Positions 63,235 to 64,000 of a stretch of DNA of 64,000 nucleotides are shown piece by piece. The notes below the pieces were generated by a model. That model was not told the DNA's origin, did no database searches, and was given only the letters and a program-made list of their open reading frames with translations. Source of the DNA: Bacteroidaceae bacterium (lineage in GTDB: Bacteria > Bacteroidota > Bacteroidia > Bacteroidales > Bacteroidaceae); assembly GCA_024401095.1 (NCBI GenBank), contig JAKSLR010000002.1, positions 62,001 to 126,000 on the forward strand. Reading direction: 5' to 3'. Positions within the stretch are counted from its first letter, which is position 1. Every line of letters begins with the position of its first letter. The translations under genes were made by a program, and so were the position numbers.

Positions 63235-64000
63235 ATGAAGAAATATTGGAACTTACTATACCTGTTGGTATTATTTGTTTTAACAGCATGTGGTGGAGGG
63301 GATGATCCTATCTCTCCATCTCCTTTTCCAACACCAAGCCCAACTCCTTCTCCGACTCCTTCTACGTGGAACACTGTCATCGCTTCACCAGATAGTTGGG
63401 ATAATACGAAGCGTGCAGATATAACCTATCAGATTTTGGTTTATTCCTTTGCAGACAGCGATGGCGATGGTGTGGGTGATTTTAAAGGAATACAAGATAA
63501 ACTGGATTATATCAATGCACTGGGTGTGAAAGCTATATGGCTAAGTCCTATTCATCCGGCAGATAGTTATCACGGTTATAATGTAACAGACTATACTGAT
63601 GTTAATCCGGCCTATGGAACTATGGCAGATTTTGACAATCTGGTGACTGCTGCGCATGAACATGGAATAAAGGTTTATCTTGATTTTGTCCTTAATCACA
63701 CTGGTAAAGGACATCCTTGGTTTAGGGAAGCAAAAGATAATGAGGCCAGTCCGTATAGAAACTTTTATTTCTTTAGTGATAAGAGCGGAGATGGCTGGTA
63801 TGAGGCAAGTTCTTCGTCATCTTTAACTAGTGGAAAGCTTAAGTTTGTGTTGGATTGGAGCAAGAAAACTGTAACCGTTACAGAAACTTCAACCATAGAC
63901 AGTCAAGAGGGCAATGGCAAAATATGGCTTTATTATGGGGATGGCACAATGAAGCAGTTTAAGAAAGTGAATGAAACAACATATGAGCTTTCTGTAGATT
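63235..64000 (+). CDS. susG: SusG-like GH13 alpha-amylase lipoprotein (3' end outside window)
   Basis: The first 255 codons of a surface lipoprotein: lipobox LTAC (Cys near 17), then a Pro/Thr/Ser linker (FPTPSPTPSPTPS). The GH13 barrel starts with ITYQILVYSFADSDGDGVGDF and continues with GVKAIWLSPIHPADSYHGYNVTDY and GIKVYLDFVLNHTGKGHPWF. After these the frame enters a beta-rich segment (about 190 to the window edge: LKFVLDWSKKTVTVTETSTI) that looks like the starch-binding module inserted into the barrel of SusG (CBM58). The catalytic Asp and Glu lie beyond the window. It should cut surface starch into pieces for SusC/D. Confidence 0.9.
   Translation, partial: MKKYWNLLYLLVLFVLTACGGGDDPISPSPFPTPSPTPSPTPSTWNTVIASPDSWDNTKRADITYQILVYSFADSDGDGVGDFKGIQDKLDYINALGVKAIWLSPIHPADSYHGYNVTDYTDVNPAYGTMADFDNLVTAAHEHGIKVYLDFVLNHTGKGHPWFREAKDNEASPYRNFYFFSDKSGDGWYEASSSSSLTSGKLKFVLDWSKKTVTVTETSTIDSQEGNGKIWLYYGDGTMKQFKKVNETTYELSVD

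Noticed and set aside
63108-63305. 65-codon frame across the susG operator and promoter
   Set aside because: It spans the regulatory region and enters the amylase gene in another frame; the amylase frame starting at 63235 has clear motifs.

Overview
The window is a typical Bacteroidales chromosome segment (Bacteroidaceae or Prevotellaceae; genus not resolved). The evidence is SusC/SusD pairs, many secreted glycoside hydrolases and lipoproteins, TTTG / TAnnTTTG promoters in place of sigma70 boxes, A-rich translation start regions, and TAATG stop-start overlaps inside operons. No tRNA, rRNA, insertion sequence, prophage or CRISPR array was seen.

Region 1 (1-14.4 kb) looks like a host- or glycoprotein-glycan locus. 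One long + operon encodes two GH29 fucosidases, a GH3 enzyme, a GH92 alpha-mannosidase, glucosamine-6-P deaminase NagB, a pseudo-deaminase/PIG-L deacetylase fusion, a CBM9-like protein and a GHL10-like protein. It converges on a GH130 mannoside phosphorylase and its sugar:cation symporter. Fucose, mannose and GlcNAc are all covered, which fits N-glycan use. A divergent transglutaminase-like lipoprotein follows (14.4-17.1 kb).

Region 2 (17.2-23.8 kb) is the isoleucine/valine operon ilvD-ilvB-ilvN-acyl-ACP thioesterase-ilvC. A 30-codon leader peptide with 12 Ile/Val/Leu codons and mutually exclusive antiterminator/terminator helices precede it, which is a classical attenuator layout. IlvN has an unusual Cys-rich N-terminal extension.

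Region 3 (23.8-35 kb) is housekeeping: holin-like/YtxH envelope genes, an HU-like protein with three 22-bp-spaced repeats in its leader, a SPOR lipoprotein, ruvX, def, a TPR protein, thrS-infC-rpmI-rplT, a structured RNA after rplT (probable Bacteroidales-1/6S-like RNA), a DUF2490 protein and mltG.

Region 4 (35-64 kb) is a starch/maltodextrin system. malQ-pullulanase-neopullulanase, lacI-MFS transporter, susC-D-E-F and a SusG-like amylase cut by the window end form four transcription units. All four carry a GCAAACGTTTGC-type operator centred 65-66 bp upstream of the -7 box, and all lack a recognisable -33 TTTG. This suggests one LacI-family regulator acting as an activator of dispersed units and of its own gene. 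Between susF and susG lie apparently unrelated genes: MATE, phytase-like esterase, GH3, two acyltransferases, AraC regulator, nucleosidase-like and YbjQ.
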